From the NCBI GenBank assembly GCA_003545125.1, contig DQCI01000058.1, forward strand, positions 35,892-43,590: a DNA stretch of 7,699 bases, in the 5' to 3' direction. The notes beneath the pieces were generated by a model. The model did not search any database. It had not been told where the DNA came from and saw only the letters and a program-made list of their open reading frames with translations. This DNA comes from Paracoccaceae bacterium (GTDB lineage Bacteria > Pseudomonadota > Alphaproteobacteria > Rhodobacterales > Rhodobacteraceae). The translations under genes and the position numbers were made by a program. Shown here in pieces: positions 6,520 through 7,699 of this stretch. Each line of letters begins with the position of its first letter. Positions within the stretch are counted from its first letter, which is position 1.

Positions 6520-7221
6520 ATGACCCGTGAGACCAAGGCCTATCTCGTCCACCTCTTCACCGCGATCGGCGCTGTCTGCGCCATGCTCGCCATGCTGGCA
6601 GCGGTGGAAGAGAAATGGGGGCTGATGTTCCTCTGGCTGGTGGTGGCCTTCGTCGTCGACGGGATCGACGGCCCGCTCGCGCGCCGCTACGACGTAAAGG
6701 CAAACGCCCCGCAGATCGACGGGGTGTTGATGGACCTCATCATCGACTACCTCACCTATGTTTTCATCCCGGCCTACGCCCTGTTCAAATCGGGGATCCT
6801 GCCCGACTGGACCGGCTGGCTGGCGATCATCGTGATCGTCTTCACCAGCGCGCTCTATTTCGCCGATACAAGGATGAAAACAAAGGATTATTCCTTTGCA
6901 GGCTTCCCCGGTTGCTGGAACATGGTGGTGATCGTCCTGTTTGCCACAGACCCGAATTTCTGGATCACCCTCGGGATTGTCGTGGCGCTGGCGGTGGCGA
7001 TGTTCACGCCGCTCAAGTTCATCCACCCGGTCCGCACCGAACGCTGGCGCGCGGTGTCGCTGCCGCTGGCGATGGCCTGGACGGGCTTCGCCGGATGGGC
7101 AGCCTGGGAGGATTTCCATCCGGGAAGCTGGGCGCAATGGGGCATTGTGGCCACCTCGACCTACCTGTTGTTCGCCGGCATTCTGCAGCAGCTCATACCC
7201 GCGCGGGTCAGACCCGCGTGA
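6520..7221 (+). CDS. pcs: Phosphatidylcholine synthase (CDP-diacylglycerol-choline O-phosphatidyltransferase)
   Basis: Pcs is an integral membrane CDP-alcohol phosphatidyltransferase that joins choline to CDP-diacylglycerol to give phosphatidylcholine and CMP. This 233-residue form has the catalytic signature DGPLAR at 50-55, then Gly68, Asp72 and Asp76 (GVLMDLIID). The AR-to-G spacing of 12 is longer than the classical 7-8 and is, as I recall, usual for Pcs. The segments VVDGIDGPLARR, IIDYLTYVFIPAYAL, MKTKDYSFAGFPGCWN and FTPLKFIHPVRTERWR also match Pcs. About seven or eight hydrophobic helices are visible. I chose ATG 6520 because GAAGG (6510-6514) lies 5 nt upstream and the protein then begins with the family-like MTRETKAYLVHLFTAIG. 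ATG 6508 and ATG 6373 are in-frame alternatives. It may be co-transcribed with xerC. Its 3' end overlaps the opposing transporter gene by 14 nt. Confidence 0.93.
   Translation: MTRETKAYLVHLFTAIGAVCAMLAMLAAVEEKWGLMFLWLVVAFVVDGIDGPLARRYDVKANAPQIDGVLMDLIIDYLTYVFIPAYALFKSGILPDWTGWLAIIVIVFTSALYFADTRMKTKDYSFAGFPGCWNMVVIVLFATDPNFWITLGIVVALAVAMFTPLKFIHPVRTERWRAVSLPLAMAWTGFAGWAAWEDFHPGSWAQWGIVATSTYLLFAGILQQLIPARVRPA
7200..7220. repeat. Palindrome spanning both convergent stop codons
   Basis: CGCGGGTC (7202-7209) and GACCCGCG (7211-7218) are perfect reverse complements around one base, and the outer C7200-G7220 pair could extend the stem through a G-T wobble. It contains the transporter stop (7208-7210) and abuts the pcs stop (7219-7221). 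A one-base loop cannot form in RNA without opening two base pairs, so as a hairpin it would be a 7-bp stem with a 3-nt loop. It might help end either transcript, or be a by-product of the overlapping ends. Confidence 0.4.
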
Positions 7222-7699
7222 CAATCACGCCGGCGACGATGAGCGCGGCCGCAAATGCCTTGCCCACGCTCATCCGCTCACCGAAGGCGATCCAGCCGAT
7301 CAGCACCGCGAACAGGATCGATGTTTCGCGCAAGGCTGCCACCAGGGCGATCGGCGCCTGCGTCATCGCCCAGACCGCGATCGCATAGGCGCCGTAGGAG
7401 GCGGCCGCGGCCAGGCTGCCGCTGGCCCATTCGCGGCGGTTTCCGGCAAGCAACGTCCGGCCCTTCCAGGCCAGGCTAATGGTACTGAAGAACACCAGAT
7501 CGAAGATGAACAGCCAGGCCACGTACTGGCCGGCGCTCACCGCCGCGCGCGCGCCCATCCCGTCGATCAGCGAATAGGACGCCGTGGCGACGGCCGAGCC
7601 GAGCGCGAAGGGCAGAAGCTGCCGGCTTTCACCGCCGGTGAACACGCCGCGCGCCATCAGCAGGATGCCGAGCCCAACGAGCAGGATGCCGGCGTATTC
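7208..7699 (-). CDS. EamA/DMT-superfamily transporter, C-terminal part
   Basis: The gene runs off the right edge; 163 codons up to the TGA (7208-7210) are visible and the frame is open to the last base. About six hydrophobic helices can be seen, the last five forming the second EamA repeat of a ten-helix drug/metabolite transporter. Typical elements are SYSLIDGMGARA, WLFIFDLVFF and the closing ALVAALRETSILFAVLIGW ... FGERMSVGKAFAAALIVAGVIV. The Met at 7655-7657 is internal, because hydrophobic sequence in frame continues upstream of it (GILLVGLGILL). The substrate is unknown: this superfamily exports or imports amino acids, nucleotide sugars and other metabolites, and no residue here tells which. 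It converges on pcs with a 14-nt overlap, so the two are not one operon. Confidence 0.9.
   Translation of the reverse strand, partial: EYAGILLVGLGILLMARGVFTGGESRQLLPFALGSAVATASYSLIDGMGARAAVSAGQYVAWLFIFDLVFFSTISLAWKGRTLLAGNRREWASGSLAAAASYGAYAIAVWAMTQAPIALVAALRETSILFAVLIGWIAFGERMSVGKAFAAALIVAGVIVTRV

Noticed and set aside
5920..7221. 433-codon frame suggesting a protein fused across xerC into pcs
   Set aside because: The first 150 codons are an out-of-frame reading of xerC. Only the part from 6520 has family character.
6343..7224. Open frame of 293 codons on the - strand opposite pcs
   Set aside because: Composition is H/R/D/G-rich and soluble-looking with no motif, whereas the + strand encodes a clear membrane enzyme.
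1..7699. CRISPR array, insertion sequence, tRNA/rRNA or defence genes
   Set aside because: Reading both strands I found no spaced direct repeats, transposase, cloverleaf or nuclease/toxin gene. XerC is a complete housekeeping recombinase and not an integrase beside an attachment site.

Overview
The window is a GC-rich, densely packed stretch of chromosome. It most likely comes from an alphaproteobacterium of the Rhodobacterales/Rhodobacteraceae. The evidence is the overall base composition, the set and order of genes (priA, a TalC/FSA-type transaldolase, a DUF484 protein, xerC, then a phosphatidylcholine synthase), and the close match of several proteins to the forms I know from that group. 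The taxonomic call is an inference; no rRNA or other marker is present.

Left block (1-1374, + strand): the last 34 codons of a secreted protein with the Yx(F/W/Y)xxD repeat (COG4315 / Lipoprotein_15), then an ECF-type sigma factor and its membrane-anchored anti-sigma factor. Spacing is very tight: the sigma gene's ribosome binding site overlaps the preceding stop codon, and sigma and anti-sigma overlap as ATGA. This looks like one operon in which a cell-envelope signal is read by the periplasmic domain of the anti-sigma factor.

Convergent gap (1375-1551): two long imperfect hairpins with the same ends and the same apex. They are probably two diverged copies of one palindromic repeat and may act as terminators for the two convergent transcripts.

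Centre (1552-4490): priA, the replication-restart helicase, on the - strand, diverging from a transaldolase-family gene on the + strand. The catalytic-site residues of the latter fit transaldolase better than fructose-6-phosphate aldolase. A GC-rich hairpin follows it.

Right block (4669-7221, + strand): a DUF484 (GAF-like) protein and the tyrosine recombinase xerC, a pairing I know to be common in proteobacteria, then pcs, which makes phosphatidylcholine from CDP-diacylglycerol and choline. The xerC leader contains a perfect 8-bp inverted repeat and no clear Shine-Dalgarno sequence. The pcs start is ambiguous, and I place it at 6520.

Right edge (7208-7699, - strand): the C-terminal half of an EamA/DMT-family transporter. 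Its stop codon overlaps the 3' end of pcs inside a small perfect palindrome.

Most of the window is conserved housekeeping sequence. I see no CRISPR array, insertion sequence, tRNA, rRNA or defence system. The parts least explained by known biology are the envelope-stress module at the left edge, the paired hairpins, and the leader structures before xerC and pcs.
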